Below, piece by piece: positions 41,053 through 51,856 of a stretch of DNA of 64,000 bases. The stretch lies in NCBI RefSeq assembly GCF_947242115.1, contig NC_074726.1, positions 6,689,951 through 6,753,950 on the forward strand, written 5' to 3'. Below the pieces are notes generated by a model. The model worked only from the letters and a program-made list of their open reading frames with translations. It did not search any database and was not told where the DNA came from. Position 1 is the stretch's first letter, and the number at the start of each line of letters is the position of its first letter. Position numbers and translations under genes: made by a program. This DNA is from Biomphalaria glabrata (Eukaryota; Mollusca; Gastropoda; Planorbidae).

Positions 41053-41860
41053 TGATCAAATCGTCTCTATCAAAATTGTTTTATTTACGGCCCTGGAAGC
41101 ATTCACCGCTACGCTACACTGGCTAGACAGAGGGTGTCATTTGACACTTCTGACAATGATGTCAAATGTCACTTGAACCTCTGAATGTCGAGCTGGTGAG
41201 GGTGTTTGGCTTTAGGTTGACTGATGTTGGAGAAGAAATCAAAACTATAGTTCACGCTTCTTAATGGCACCTCTGATCTATACAGGAGAGAATTTTTAAA
41301 TATTTTGTTCTGAACTCTTGAGATCGCACTTTTTAACAATGTTTAGTTTAAACCAAATACATGTAGCTTATTTACTCCCCCTTTTTCTTTAATTAAGAGA
41401 TTTCAGTACTCAGAACAACGGTTAGATAGGTCTGTGATAGGCCTGCAACTGTATGGTCTTCATATATTTTACATTTTATGTAGAATCCTGTTTCACTGTC
41501 AGCACTTCTTGATCTTTAATACCTGTATGTTGGCCGATATGGTATAGTGTTAGATAACCCTGTCAGCATGTTTGTTGTTTAAATTATTTATCAGTATTGT
41601 CTACGACATCACTTTTCATTGTTTTAATTTTCTAAAGTTTTTATATTTAATAATACTAATTATAATATAATTTTAAGAGCCTTGTTAACAAACTAAATGC
41701 AGGCTCAAGACGCTGTGATAGCATTACACACATTAACACGAGAGCTAAAATGACAAACTAATGTAAAAAAAAAGTTTGAAACAGATCGGTCTTAATGTTC
41801 TTCTTACACGTAATGTAGCATGTTGTCTGTCCGTATTTAAAGTGTTCTGTTCTATTTCAG
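41053..41860. other. Region upstream of the claudin-like gene
   Basis: No recognised feature. The promoter and any 5' UTR exon of the next gene should lie here or further left. I cannot place a start site. Confidence 0.4.
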
Positions 41861-41940
41861 TTCTGTCATTGGTATGCCTCAGAGTCAAGCAGTAATTTAA
41901 ATCTAGCTATATCATTGGTCGTCTGGTCATCTGGTCACTT

Positions 41941-41979
41941 ATGAGTGACCATGACCACTCTGCTCAAACTCAAACCTAA
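41941..41979 (+). promoter_or_regulatory. Short upstream open frame overlapping the claudin-like start codon
   Basis: ATG at 41941 opens a 12-codon frame (MSDHDHSAQTQT) that ends at TAA 41977-41979, beyond the main start at 41951 and in another frame. It is the nearest upstream ATG. If the 5' UTR includes it, it could lower translation of the main frame. Confidence 0.4.
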
Positions 41980-42116
41980 GGGTTCCGTCATCTTGGTGGC
42001 CATAGGCGGCACTCTACTGCTGATCGGAGTGGTGCTGCACATCATTAGCATGTCCACGGACTATTTCGCCATCCTGAAAGATGCAGACGCGAAGTATGTC
42101 GCTACCAATGTCACAC
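41951..42116 (+). CDS. Claudin-like exon 1 (coding part)
   Basis: 166 nt: MTTLLKLKPKGS, TM1, then STDYFAILKDADAKYVATNV and one base after Thr. Donor gtgagtac. The exon probably starts at 41861, after an acceptor. Confidence 0.85.
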
Positions 42117-45100
42117 GTGAGTACTCAAATGTCTTATGCCAGTACCAATGTCGTTCTTTTTTTTTTTTTACTGAAAATTAATCCAAGTTTTGTAGTGTTT
42201 ATGCCTGAACACTGATCTGCAACCTCACAATCTGTGGGCAGTTTAAACCAATAGCCCGTTGCCACGTCACAGATCTGTACGACTTGGCAAAGAGCTATTC
42301 GTCTTAACTGCCCACAGGTTGTGTCGTTGCAGATCAGTGTTGAGGCCACCAATGACGAATAGTCTTGGCTTATGTCACTCAAAAGTTCAGCGCTTAGTAT
42401 CAAATGTATTAATGCTAATTTCGGACCATTAGCTCGTTGCCACGTCGTACAGACCTGTGACGTGGCAACGAGCTATCGTTCTAAAATGCCCACAGTTTGT
42501 GACGTAGCAGGTCAGTGTTCAGGCCTTCTATAACGATTGGTCTCCCTTTAGCTCTTCTTTGAGCATTAAAAAACATTTACATTTATTTCCTAAAGGATAT
42601 GCGAGTCAATTGGAATACATTTTTTTAGCGAATATATTGTGGAACATGGAATTGGAAATTGCAAAAATTTAAAAAGCACCCTTCTTTTTATATTTGAGCT
42701 GTTCTTTAATCCAACTCTCTTTGCTGAATTCAACAGGTCGCTATACTCCAGACAATCTGACAGGAGTGGACACTGAGTTGAGGTTCGGGTTGTGGCGGCT
42801 TTGTGTTGGCTCCGCCTCACTCTCTCAGAAAGCACAAAGTCAGTGCTATGCAATTAGTGCTAATGGCACGGACGTCATTCTCTCACCATGTAAGATCAGA
42901 GTTTGAATCTTTTTTTTTTAATTTGTTCTAACTCTTTCTCTCCTAACTGACGATACCAGTGTTGATTCCACCAGAGTATGGTAAATAATTACGGAGAGAA
43001 AGAGTTAAATCTAAACAAGTTACCCCCTCGTTTTTTTTTACTAAGTTTATATCAACTCACTCTGTCTGTCTGTCTGTCTGATAGGTACAGATCTTGTATA
43101 CCTCGTTTTTCCCACTTTCTAATCTCGGACAAAGTTGAAACTTTCACTTTGCACCGTTTTTCATTGTTGAAGGCAATATTTGAACCGAACAAAAAATTAA
43201 CCATACAGTTAATTCATTAGTAGTAATTAATTAATTTAGTTTCATATAGAATTAGGAAGATAAATCTTTCAGTATTGAGAGATATGGTCGTAATTTGTGC
43301 AGTTTTTTTCCTTATACAAGCTTTGCTTTTTTAAACGTATTTTTTTTATATTTTAACACACACACACACAAATACAAACAAACAAACAAAACAAACTACT
43401 TCCAGTTTTGTTGTCTGATCGGAAAGCAGCCAGAACAAGCTACTATAAGGTACAATGCTCAAAGTGTGACATTCACTGAGTGTTTGTGTATATACGATAG
43501 TTTTACGAAAGTGACGTTAGAGGTTTGTTTGGTGGTACCGATAAAGCCGGACCCGGGTTCAGGAATATGAGGCTAGCCCCTCCCCTTTAGTCTAAGTGCA
43601 ATAAAACTATATCGCATCTTCCTGTATTTATCAGTACTCTAATACATTCTAATGGAGGTAATGATATTACCTTTTATAGGTATAACAGTCTGGACCGGAT
43701 TTAGGCTCGCTAAGGCCCTAAACAAGATAAGCTATTATAGAGATAAGTCACCTTATCGGGCACTTTTTTAAATAAACACAACACATCCATGTAAGCATTT
43801 TATGGGGACAACAAGCAGGCGGGGGTCCTAAGCTATAGTTTATGTAACCTATTACATCCAGCACTGATTAGGGTCAGTCCGCTTAATCCAGTTATGACTT
43901 CTAATAAGTAATAGAAGATATAAATCAGATACCTTAAAATTTTTAATTAAAGTACATTTTTTTATTTCACTACTTTGCTGCCCCCTAATGGTAATGGGCT
44001 TATTTGTTTTGTTATCTATTTCACTATATAACTATGAAGATGTTAATGTGAAAGTCCTAAGTGTTCTTTACTGTTTATCGCTAAACAAGTTTATGTGAAA
44101 TTCCATAAATACCTGATCACATTACTGGTACTAGTAAATAGGCCTATAAACATTGTAAGAACTTCCCGGTAGCCCATTTCTATCCCCACATCGAAAACAG
44201 AAAAGCATATTCTAAAACAATGACGATAATTCAAACCTTATATGACGAAGCAGGGCCGGATTTAAATATGCGGAGGCCTCGGAGCAAGATTTTTGTGTAG
44301 GCCCCTACACTCTTTCGAAAGCTTTAATTAAGATCCACTAATAAATAAAAATCTAATCTAAAATCCTAAATTTAATCTCTTTTTCCTTTTTTTTTAAATA
44401 TTTAATATGCATCTTTGGTTTTAAAAAGTGTATATGTTTGAATTTGTGTAGGGTAACGCCCCTTCGTAGACTCACTGCCCTAAATCCGGAGCTGTACCGG
44501 TATTTACATATTCCGAATTTCAAGTTAGACACTTCGAAATTGAAACACATTTTTTTCTTTTATGGAAGCCCCTTTCTTGTGGATACCACCCTTTAATCCG
44601 GCCCCGAGACGAAGTATACCAAACAAGGGGTTTATTCAGTGTGCTTGTACTCTGAATATAATTATTTAATATGATTTACTGTAGTTCTCGTGTATAATGT
44701 TTGTATATCTGCTAGTTTTTGTTTGTTTGTCTGGTAACTTTACAGAACATAATAGTCGAAGCTGTTATTTATGTGTAAACAATATAGCCACTCCCCTGGT
44801 TGGAATGTGGGTGAATACCTTCAATACTTCAGCTAGTCTAATTCAAACAATGATATCTATACAATGCTAGTTTCTCTTCCTTTTCTCCTTCTCTACATAG
44901 TCATAGGCTTTACCACAGACCTATATATACAATATCTAGACTGCACATGGAGATCTTTTAAGACTACAAAAAAAATTTAAAATTTTTTTAAAGTTGAAAC
45001 AAGGCCTTGTTTTGTAAAGTAACTATAAGAAGTAAAGTTGTTTTTTTTTCAACCCTAACTGAATGGAGGGAAATTTGTAAGGTCATAATAAATCGTAAAA

Positions 45101-47534
45101 GTTGGCAAGTTGGTAAATCTTCAGATACATACAGGATGACTGCATTTCTTTTTGTCTCGCTCTGTCTTATAGTTTCTTAATGGATGCATCATCCTGTTTT
45201 ACTTTGTTTTTGGGTACCTTACTACGACTCTGAAAAAAAAAGGCCAAAGGTTTATTGAAGTGATACAATACATCAAGCGTAACGCTTTATTCATTTTAGT
45301 TCAACTCAGGGCCGGATTTAAGTAAGTGGTCGCCTTGGGCAGAATTTTGTTTTAGGAAGCCCCACCCTAATGTTTTAATAAAAATACATTTGGCAAAGCA
45401 GCTTTGTAAAACTAAAAGCGTCATATTTTTTGGTAAAAGAAATAAAATACATGTAAAATTGAATCATATGTGTTCTTATTTGTAATTAAAATTAATACAC
45501 ATAAAAACAATTACATCACATTATTTGAGTCTGTGAAGGCCCCCTTCCCCCAAATGATAAGTCACTGCACAGTCTTGGTCATGAAATTTATTTGCTGTTG
45601 ATAGGAATGACAGTAATCTGACCAGTTATGTGACTACCTAATGAGATTGGCTGGAAGAGAAAAAAAAAGGAGTTGGGGGGGGGGGAATCGCTATCATCTT
45701 TTAGGCCTACATCTCAGAATGACATAATGTATCTCCGTCTCTGCGTTTAGCACTGGATTTACATCAAATGTTTTCACTATACAATGTACTGAAGTGCCTT
45801 AAAAGATACATATTAACTGGTCCTTGGTGAAAACACTTGGCACTTAAAGTAGACTACCGTATTAGAATTAGGGGATGTGAAGGAAGGGAGTTAATCGCGG
45901 AGATCTAGCAGTACATTTTTTTTATACTGTGTGTTTTAGTGTGTAGGCCAGTAGCGTAAACTGTTTCATCTGTTTCAATTTAAAAACATACCATTTATTT
46001 ATCTGCAGCTCACCCTGGAGTTATTAGGATATTTAAAAAAAAAATCACCCAGGAGTAAACGTTTTTTTTTTTATTGCACAAAGGGGAATAACAATAACAA
46101 TTGATATGATTATATCTATAATAGAAGTTAACGCCCCTGTTCGTAGAAGCTGAACGACGTTGACATCCCCGTTCTTCTATATATTTATGAGTAACTAGAC
46201 AAAATATTGACAATTTAAAAGCAATCTACTATACCTAATATCAAATGTATTTTCACTTTAGAAATATAGTGGTTTTTCTATTTAATCGCACAAATATATA
46301 AATACGTAAAATATTATTACAGTCAATTGAGTAAATATGGGTAATGAATGCATCAGTTTTATTGTCTTGCAGATTGGATTCAGTCAGCACAAGTGTTGTC
46401 CATTGTCGGGGTCATCGTGGCTGGATCTGGTGTCATTTCGACCATAGCTTGGATCTTAAATGACTTGGCCAAATGTGTCAATTTATTCTTGGTGGTCTCT
46501 GTTACCTGTGCCGTTATAGGAGGTATGTTGGGTCATCTGTTGTGTCATTTGTTTATACACCGTCTGCTAATGAACATCAAGTTTTGATGACGCAACAAAC
46601 CTCTAATTCTCTAACATTGATTAGTCATTAAGAGAAAAAACAATTGCACTACAAGTTGTATAAAGGAGGTACTCTCTTTAAAAAAAAGTATTTTTAATGT
46701 TTGTCTTGTTTCGTTTCATTTGTGTTAATACATATATCTACATTGGATTTGAAAGCTGTTAATATTGTTAGTGTGATATTAAAGTTTTGTCTTAAAATAT
46801 ATAAAAATATATACGCCTACAACTGTTTTAGACCAGACTGTCAACAGCTACTATCCAACACATAACGTACACAAAGTTTAACTCTTTCTCTCTGTAATTA
46901 TTTTTATCGTTACGATAGAATTATTCATTTTGCTCACCTGTATTTCATTATTCTGTTATGATTAAACTTCAAAAACGTTTTGTGTTTGTTTATCAGAAAA
47001 TGTTAAATTTGGTATCGAATTATAGGAGAATGCGTGCTCTTTTTACACAACACAAATTAAAAATTAAAAAATCCAAAAATCAATTTAGCTTAATTGGGTC
47101 AAATCAATGTTGGCACTGTCAATTAGGAGAGAAAGAGTTAAAGGCTATTAGAATCAAACAGAAACAATGTCAAGACGCTATTGCTTTATCTTTCAGGTAT
47201 ATTGATACTCAGCTCAGATATCACGTTCGCTGCCAAGTACAGCATTGACATCTACCACAGCCACGTCAACAACATCTACTTCACCACTTCAGCCAGCGCT
47301 GTGCAACAAGCCTTCGAGATCGCCGCGCTGGACTTCTTCCTGGACGTTGGCTGGAGCTTCGCGCTGGACATTGCTGCTGGATCTCTGTGTGTCCTCTCTG
47401 CCGTGCCAATGCTGCTGGCCGCCATCGTGACGTCCAGGAAGTCTCCTGCTGCTTCTTCCTCAACAAAGTCAAAGAAGAGTGACTTGGAACGTTTAGAGTT
47501 TTTTCGTGCCAGCGAGGGGGATACAAGATTTTAA
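41951..47534 (+). CDS. Claudin/PMP22-like four-pass membrane protein, 268 residues, four exons
   Basis: Coding exons: 41951-42116, 42737-42889, 46373-46522, 47197-47534; GT-AG introns, phases 1-1-1, one open frame to TAA 47532-47534. Topology by eye: TM1 at about residues 12-34 (VILVAIGGTLLLIGVVLHII); first loop with FGLWRLC and a second Cys 15 residues after the first, the GLW-C-C signature of claudins; TM2 about 110-133 (LSIVGVIVAGSGVISTIAWI); TM3 about 143-161; a long second loop of ~60 residues; TM4 about 213-238; cytoplasmic tail rich in Ser and Lys (SSSTKSKKSDLERLEFF). Claudin-family proteins sit at cell-cell junctions. The loop is shorter and the tail differs from vertebrate claudins, so it may be a PMP22/EMP-like or a lineage-specific member. 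No C-terminal PDZ ligand (ends GDTRF). A strong acceptor (ttctatttcag, ending 41860) just upstream suggests a separate 5' UTR exon. Confidence 0.85.
42203..42347. mobile_element. Fold-back element family C, copy 1
   Basis: Near-palindrome: 'cctgaacactgatctgcaac' with 'caatctgtgggcagttt' at the left, and 'aactgcccacaggttgt', 'gttgcagatcagtgttgagg' at the right. The middle is 'gttgccacgtcacagatct'. It lies in intron 1 of the claudin-like gene. Confidence 0.75.
42421..42526. mobile_element. Fold-back element family C, copy 2
   Basis: 'agctcgttgccacgtcgta' is followed by its inverse 'tgacgtggcaacgagct', then 'gcccacagtttgtgacgta' and 'caggtcagtgttcaggcc'. The outer left arm is missing. Confidence 0.75.
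42737..42889 (+). CDS. Claudin-like exon 2 (first extracellular loop)
   Basis: 153 nt: R-YTPDNLTGVDTELRFGLWRL, CVGSASLSQKAQSQCYAISA, NGTDVILSP plus one base. GLW and the two following Cys are the claudin signature; two N-glycosylation motifs (NLT, NGT). Acceptor ttcaacag, donor gtaagatc. Confidence 0.88.
42928..43008. mobile_element. MITE family A, short copy
   Basis: TAACTCTTTCTCTCC at the left; 'gacgataccagtgttgattc'; GGAGAGAAAGAGTTAA at the right. In intron 2, 38 bp after exon 2. Confidence 0.85.
43036..43180. mobile_element. TIR element family D, one end
   Basis: Left end 'tttatatcaactcactctgt' running into (ctgt)n, then 'ctttctaatctcggacaaag'. The intact form with both ends is at 59500-59816. 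Confidence 0.65.
44251..44606. mobile_element. hAT-like MITE with 8-bp target duplication (7/8 match)
   Basis: 356 bp; left terminus CAGGGCCGGATTTAAA, right terminus the reverse complement of CGGGGCCGGATTAAAG. Flanks are tgacgaag (left) and agacgaag (right). The 8-bp duplication and CAGGG ends are typical of hAT elements. No transposase. In intron 2 of the claudin-like gene. Confidence 0.85.
44607..45306 (+). other. Claudin-like intron 2, unremarkable part
   Basis: AT-rich intron sequence with no feature that I can support. Confidence 0.5.
45307..45570. mobile_element. hAT-like MITE (CAGGGCCGG family), right end lost
   Basis: Begins CAGGGCCGGATTTAAGTAAG after 'ttcaact' and shares 'ggaagccccaccctaatg' and a purine-rich 'tgaaggcccccttccccc' with the family. 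No right terminal repeat, so the end is approximate. Confidence 0.6.
46373..46522 (+). CDS. Claudin-like exon 3 (TM2 and TM3)
   Basis: 150 nt: Y-WIQSAQVLSIVGVIVAGSGV, ISTIAWILNDLAKCVNLF, LVVSVTCAVIG plus one base. Acceptor attgtcttgcag, donor gtatgttg. Confidence 0.88.
46878..47141. mobile_element. MITE family A, long copy (264 bp)
   Basis: TTAACTCTTTCTCTCTG at the left and GGAGAGAAAGAGTTAA at the right, with ~190 bp of AT-rich interior that the short copies lack. 'aatgttggcactgtcaatta' at the right corresponds to the short copies' end. In intron 3. Confidence 0.8.
47197..47534 (+). CDS. Claudin-like exon 4 (second loop, TM4, tail)
   Basis: 338 nt including stop: G-ILILSSDITFAAKYSIDIY, the second loop with AVQQAFEIAALDFFLDVGW, TM4 near LDIAAGSLCVLSAVPMLLAA, and a Ser/Lys tail. 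Markedly richer in G+C at third positions than the surrounding DNA, as expected for a conserved exon. Acceptor ctttatctttcag. Confidence 0.9.
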
Positions 47535-48203
47535 TGATAAAAACAAGATTCCATTCCATAAATCATTGCATCGAAGGCTACAACAGAAAATGTTTCTAAC
47601 GCATCTGTAAAAATCATCCTAAATCTAATCATATACTTATCAAATATTGCATCAAATACTGTATGAAAGACTTTATCAAAAGGCACATTATAGCCACTAT
47701 CAAAGTTTACATCTAAGAAACATGGTACTGCTTATTGGCTTTGTTTTATTTTATTTTGTTCCGCATCTCATTAAGTGCTGTCCTATTACATACAAACATA
47801 CTTTTGCTTCGAACTTAAGAAATTTGCTAAATTGTAAACTTTTAATTAAAAAACAACAACTATTGCATCGAAGGCACCATCAAAATCTTTATCTAATGCT
47901 TCCAAAATTCTTCCGAGGTCTCAATTAAATATTGCATAAAAAATGCACCAAAATGTTCATCTAATCCTACATTAAGGACACTATAAAGGTCTACATATAA
48001 GAAACATGGTAAGGCTTATTGGCTATTATGTTTCTTTTTTTTTTCCTTACCTCATGAAGTACTGCATCGTTCCATAAACATATACATTTATATTGTTGAT
48101 TTAAAAATATTCTAAATAGTAAAGCATAAAAAAAACAGATTTTGTGTAAATTTATGCAACCTCGTTGGAACTCTAACAAATGTCTGGCTAGAGCTCAGCT
48201 TTA
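47535..48203 (+). other. Claudin-like 3' UTR / downstream region with a degenerate duplication
   Basis: A ~290-bp segment ending 'taagaaacatggtactgctt' (47713-47732) is echoed by 'taagaaacatggtaaggctt' (47999-48018), each followed by 'attggct' and a T-rich stretch and then a Cys-Ile-Ile-like 'gtgctg/gtactgc'. I see no canonical AATAAA close to the stop. Confidence 0.5.
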
Positions 48204-48348
48204 CAGTGGCGTAGCTAGAGTGGGGAGAGGGAAGAGGAGAATTTGTAAATCCCCCCAAATGATTGTTGTTGTTTTTTACATCAAATATTAAACATTACGC
48301 AAAATAAAGGGGCCCCCAAAAAATGGCAAATTCCTAACTACGCCACTG
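48204..48348. mobile_element. hAT-like MITE with CAGTGGCGTAGCTAG ends
   Basis: Left terminus CAGTGGCGTAGCTAGAG, right terminus the reverse complement of CAGTGGCGTAGTTAGG. Flanking tcagctt / tcagcta suggests an imperfect target duplication. 145 bp, non-coding. Confidence 0.8.
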
Positions 48349-48830
48349 TCAGCTAATGACCATGTTGTTGCTGTCATCGTTGCACATGAATACTATCGTG
48401 CAAAACAAAATCCTTTTCCAAAAACAGAAATGACATTATATGTGTGTAAAAAATTTATTTTACATCTTTTTACAATTATACAAATCTACTCTCTTGCCTG
48501 GGTATTATAACTGTATTGTGGTAATTAAAAATAGTATTTATTATAAAGCCAATATAATTTATTTAGCATTACATAAATTTCCATTGAAATCAGATTTGAG
48601 ACAAATTTTCCTTGCTTGGACTCGTTCGACAGACGATTAGATCAACAAGAGACTAGTTGTAGTATTTTACATTCCTATATAACCTGTAAAGAAAAATATT
48701 TATTTAAAAAAAAAAAGAAGGAAAAAAAAGCCAGATCTAATTAAGACAACCATGAACCTTAATGTCTTCGAAATTATCTCGCCTGAAAAGATAGCGTCCT
48801 AATAACATTAACATTCACTATATGCAGCGG
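48349..48830. other. Intergenic, nothing recognised
   Basis: AT-rich sequence, no supported feature. Confidence 0.5.
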
Positions 48831-49055
48831 GGAGGCGCTGCGGCTGAGCGGTAAAGCGCTTGGCCTCTGAACCGGAGGTCCCTGGTTCGATTCCACCTGA
48901 GTCCACCCAGCTCTAATGGGTACCTGACATTAGTTGGGAAAAAGTAAAGGCGGATGGTCGTTGTGCTGGCCACATGACACCCTTGTTAACCAGACCACAG
49001 AAACAGATGACCTTAACATCATCTGCCTTGTAGATCTCTAGGTCTGATAGGGAAA
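48831..49055 (+). repeat. SINE family 1 with an internal deletion
   Basis: Head 'ggggaggcgctgcggctgag', 'cggtaaagcgcttggcctct', B-box 'tggttcgattccacc', then directly 'gagtccacccagctctaatg', so the 'gaagactggg...' block is missing. The body continues to 'ggtctgatagggaaac'. Confidence 0.9.
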
Positions 49056-49417
49056 CTTGTTTTAAATAAGGAATGGGTTAGGTCTACGTTTGCTATACAA
49101 ACCCTAATTTCCCAAACAAAAGCATAATGTTTGTCCATGATGTAGAGCTATTTTGAAATGTGCATTTACCTGGCCACGTCCTCTTCTCCCACGTCTGAGA
49201 CTTACCTGGTGATAGGTGTCTTAATTTACTAAAATGAACAGACAAAAAAAAAGAAAGAAACAGTAGATAGTTACAATTTTATTTTCGCTGTCATCGGATG
49301 GCTTTTTAAAACATTTGTTTTCGACTGCCGGATGTCTGCTAAAACTAAACAGACTTCTGACTGCCGTCACGATGTGCCCGAATTTAAGCACGCTACCATC
49401 TTCTTGACGACACCAGT
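49056..49417. other. Intergenic, nothing recognised
   Basis: No supported feature. Two donor-like 'ggtaag' motifs on the minus strand near 49150-49215 lack a convincing exon. Confidence 0.4.
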
Positions 49418-49577
49418 GGTCATAGAAGGCCTGAACCTTCGACGTCGCAATCTGTGGGCAGTTTAGACCAATAGCTCTTTGCCACTTCACAGGTCTGAAC
49501 GACGTGGCCACAAGCTCTTTGTGTCTCCTGCCCACAGATTGCGACGTCGCAGGCCAGTGTTGATGCCTACTATGACC
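49418..49577. mobile_element. Fold-back element family C, most complete copy
   Basis: The left arm 'ggtcatagaaggcctgaacc', 'gacgtcgcaatctgtgggca' pairs with the right arm 'tgcccacagattgcgacgtc', 'gcctactatgacc'. The centre carries 'ctttgccacttcacaggtc' and 'gaacgacgtggccacaag'. A ~160-bp hairpin-forming unit. Confidence 0.8.
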
Positions 49578-50340
49578 ATTGGCCTCACTCTGTCACCATG
49601 CAGGAGGTTTGGACTTGGGCGTAGTAGTCTTTATTTTGGAAAGAAAGTTACAAATAAAATAAACAAACAAAATGTTCAACGTTTGTTTTGCGCTTTTTAG
49701 AAACGAACATTATCAAATGTTTGATTTCACAATAAAAATAAATCAAATTGAGTTTTGACTATTTATTAAATTTATCCTTTTATGTTCATTTTTTCTGTCT
49801 CCATTTATAAATATGCTTTAGGGCTATATTTTGTCCCCAACAAGAGTCAGTCTAGTCTAGATCTATTGGACATAACTCTATCTCTTCAATGTGGTTTTGA
49901 ATTGAGTTCGATTTTGTTTTAATGATTTAAAATAGCTTATTTTATTACTTTTAGATCTATATCTCATTTCAAATTGAATGTGCATAAAATAGTGTATATA
50001 TTGTTAATAAAATTTTAATTTAGGTTTGTTTTAAAAAAAGAAATGTGTTCAAGTTATTTCCAGTTGTACAATTAAAAAACACACTATAATACACCTACAT
50101 CGGCTACGTGGTCTACCAGCAGTTTGATACTGTAAGTCAACCACAGTCAACAACGTAGGCTGTCAAATATGAAAGTAAGAAATCAATACGTCGTGAGCAA
50201 ATTTAACGTATGAACAAATACAAATACAAAAAAGAAATAACTTTTTAAAAAACAAAGCATTTGTAAAATATGTTACAAATGCGACAAAATGAACCATTTT
50301 TCTAGTGTATGCAGATCAAATAACATCCAATTCATCAAGT
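49578..50340. other. Intergenic, nothing recognised
   Basis: Strongly AT-rich, no supported feature. Confidence 0.5.
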
Positions 50341-50790
50341 GTATCAATTAGTTTGGATCAGTCATGTAATTAAATTTTTAATAAGCCTCAGACGAGAATC
50401 TATAAAGGGGACTAATTCATCTAACACTACCTCTTCGGTCAAGTACTGTTTATTTCCAATGCAAAGGGGACTAATTCAGCTTATACCACCACTTCAGCCA
50501 AGTACTATTTCTTTCCCTTGTTTGAGATACCACCTAAAGTGATTTACCAATACTAAATGGTTAATATTTTTTTCATTGATTCGTGTGTTGTCAGGTAAAA
50601 GAAATAACTGTGCAAAATTTCAGTTTGATCCGAGTTTGGGTGTCGGAAAAATAACGTGTACAAACCTTTGGCCCATACAGACTCACAGACAGACAGAGTG
50701 AGCTGATGAAATAAGCTTTGTAAAAACACGTCTTTACACTGTGGTTTCCTGGAGTCGTCTCGTATGCTTAACTCAGCTTACGACACCGCC
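50341..50790. repeat. Family D element remnants with local duplications
   Basis: 'gtttggatcagtcatgtaat' (50351) recurs at about 51237, ~887 bp away. Within 50400-50525 the phrase 'aaaggggactaattca' occurs twice about 60 bp apart. 50590-50730 has the family D end ('cagacagacagagtgagctg', 'ataagctttgtaaaa'), and 50740-50785 ('gagtcgtctcgtatgctta') is found again inverted at 53160-53190. Confidence 0.6.
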
Positions 50791-51029
50791 CCCTTCAAAG
50801 GAATTGATGGGGGAGGGAGAACACATCTTTTCTTTAATATTCTATGTAACAAGAAAGAAACAGAAAGTTCTACGACTATGAGCCAAATGATGCAACTTGC
50901 AAAACGTACTTCGGGTGCCCATGCTCGCGTCTGCTCATAGTACGTAACTATCTTTTGGAGTAGCTTCGGTAATTAATAAGATAAGTAGATAAAGAGTGTT
51001 TCAAAACCAGCCTATATATTTAAAAGCGA

Positions 51030-51205
51030 AACTTTTGTGCGCCGTTTTGTCCGTTGGACGGCAAGCTGTCTAAACAAAGATCTGTCACTGGCAATGTCTG
51101 AAGCCTCTTTCCACCTGGTGCCTTTGCGTTGAAAGACTTGTCATTGGACGTCCTGTTGGGTTAGGTCCAACACCATCAACGGGGGTCGACCACCTTCGCC
51201 GCATG
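51030..51205 (-). mobile_element. LINE C-terminal fragment, RTE-like end
   Basis: Minus-strand reading: GGRPPLMVLDLTQQDVQ, stop, QVFQRKGTRWKEASDIASDR, SLFRQLAVQRTKRRTK. The pattern W..A...A.DR..FR.L...R is typical of the last ORF2 residues of RTE-like LINEs. Very short and broken. Confidence 0.5.
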
Positions 51206-51534
51206 TAAAATTATTTTTATGTTTAGTATCAATTACTTTGGATCAGTCATGTAATTAAATTTGTAATAGATCTAGAATCTGTAGTAACAATAATAAATCT
51301 GTGCTATTAGAAATATTTTTATCAGTTGTTTTTATTTTGCGCATTTTCATGCTTTTAGATTTCTCAATGCATTATGATCCTATCACTTGTCTGGACTAGT
51401 TAAGAAAGGGGGTGGGTGGGGGGGGGAAGAAGGGAGTATTAGCGTGAATGTTAACGTGATCGCTTTTTAAATGCGTAAAAAAAAAGTTGTAGCCCTACGA
51501 CTTAAATTTGAACTCAAGGGCCCAAGCTTCTTCA

Positions 51535-51725
51535 AAAAAACTAATTCAACTTTTACCATCTGTTAAGTAGGCCTACGATTTCTCTCTTTTTTCGATACCA
51601 AACAAAATAATTATTTTAGTTGTACTTCTTTTGTCAGGTACAAGAAATAATTGCGCGAAATTTCAACTTGATCCGAGATTGGATGTCGAAGAAATAACGC
51701 CAACAGCTTTGTAAAAACTCAATAT
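51535..51725. mobile_element. Family D element, partial
   Basis: 'gtcaggtacaagaaataatt', 'tttcaacttgatccgagatt', 'ggatgtcgaagaaataacg' and 'cagctttgtaaaaactc' parallel 50595-50720, but without the GTCT run. Confidence 0.6.
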
Positions 51726-51805
51726 ACTTGTACAATCTCTTGAAGAGACAAGTTAAATAAATAGTACAAATTATAGCAAGAATTAAAATATCTATGGAGT
51801 AACAT

Positions 51806-51811
51806 TTTATT
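51806..51811 (-). terminator. Polyadenylation signal of the protease-homologue gene
   Basis: AATAAA on the minus strand, 46 bp beyond the stop codon, giving a very short 3' UTR. Confidence 0.6.
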
Positions 51812-51856
51812 TATGGTATAAATCAAGACCCCCGTCAGTCAGTAAATGCTAGTTTG

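Noticed and set aside
40630-41055. 141-codon Phe/Leu/Ser-rich open frame
   Set aside because: Low-complexity translation of the pyrimidine-rich minisatellite.
47245-47559. Other open frames over claudin-like exon 4
   Set aside because: Shadows of the real frame in a G+C-rich exon; no membrane-segment pattern or splice agreement.
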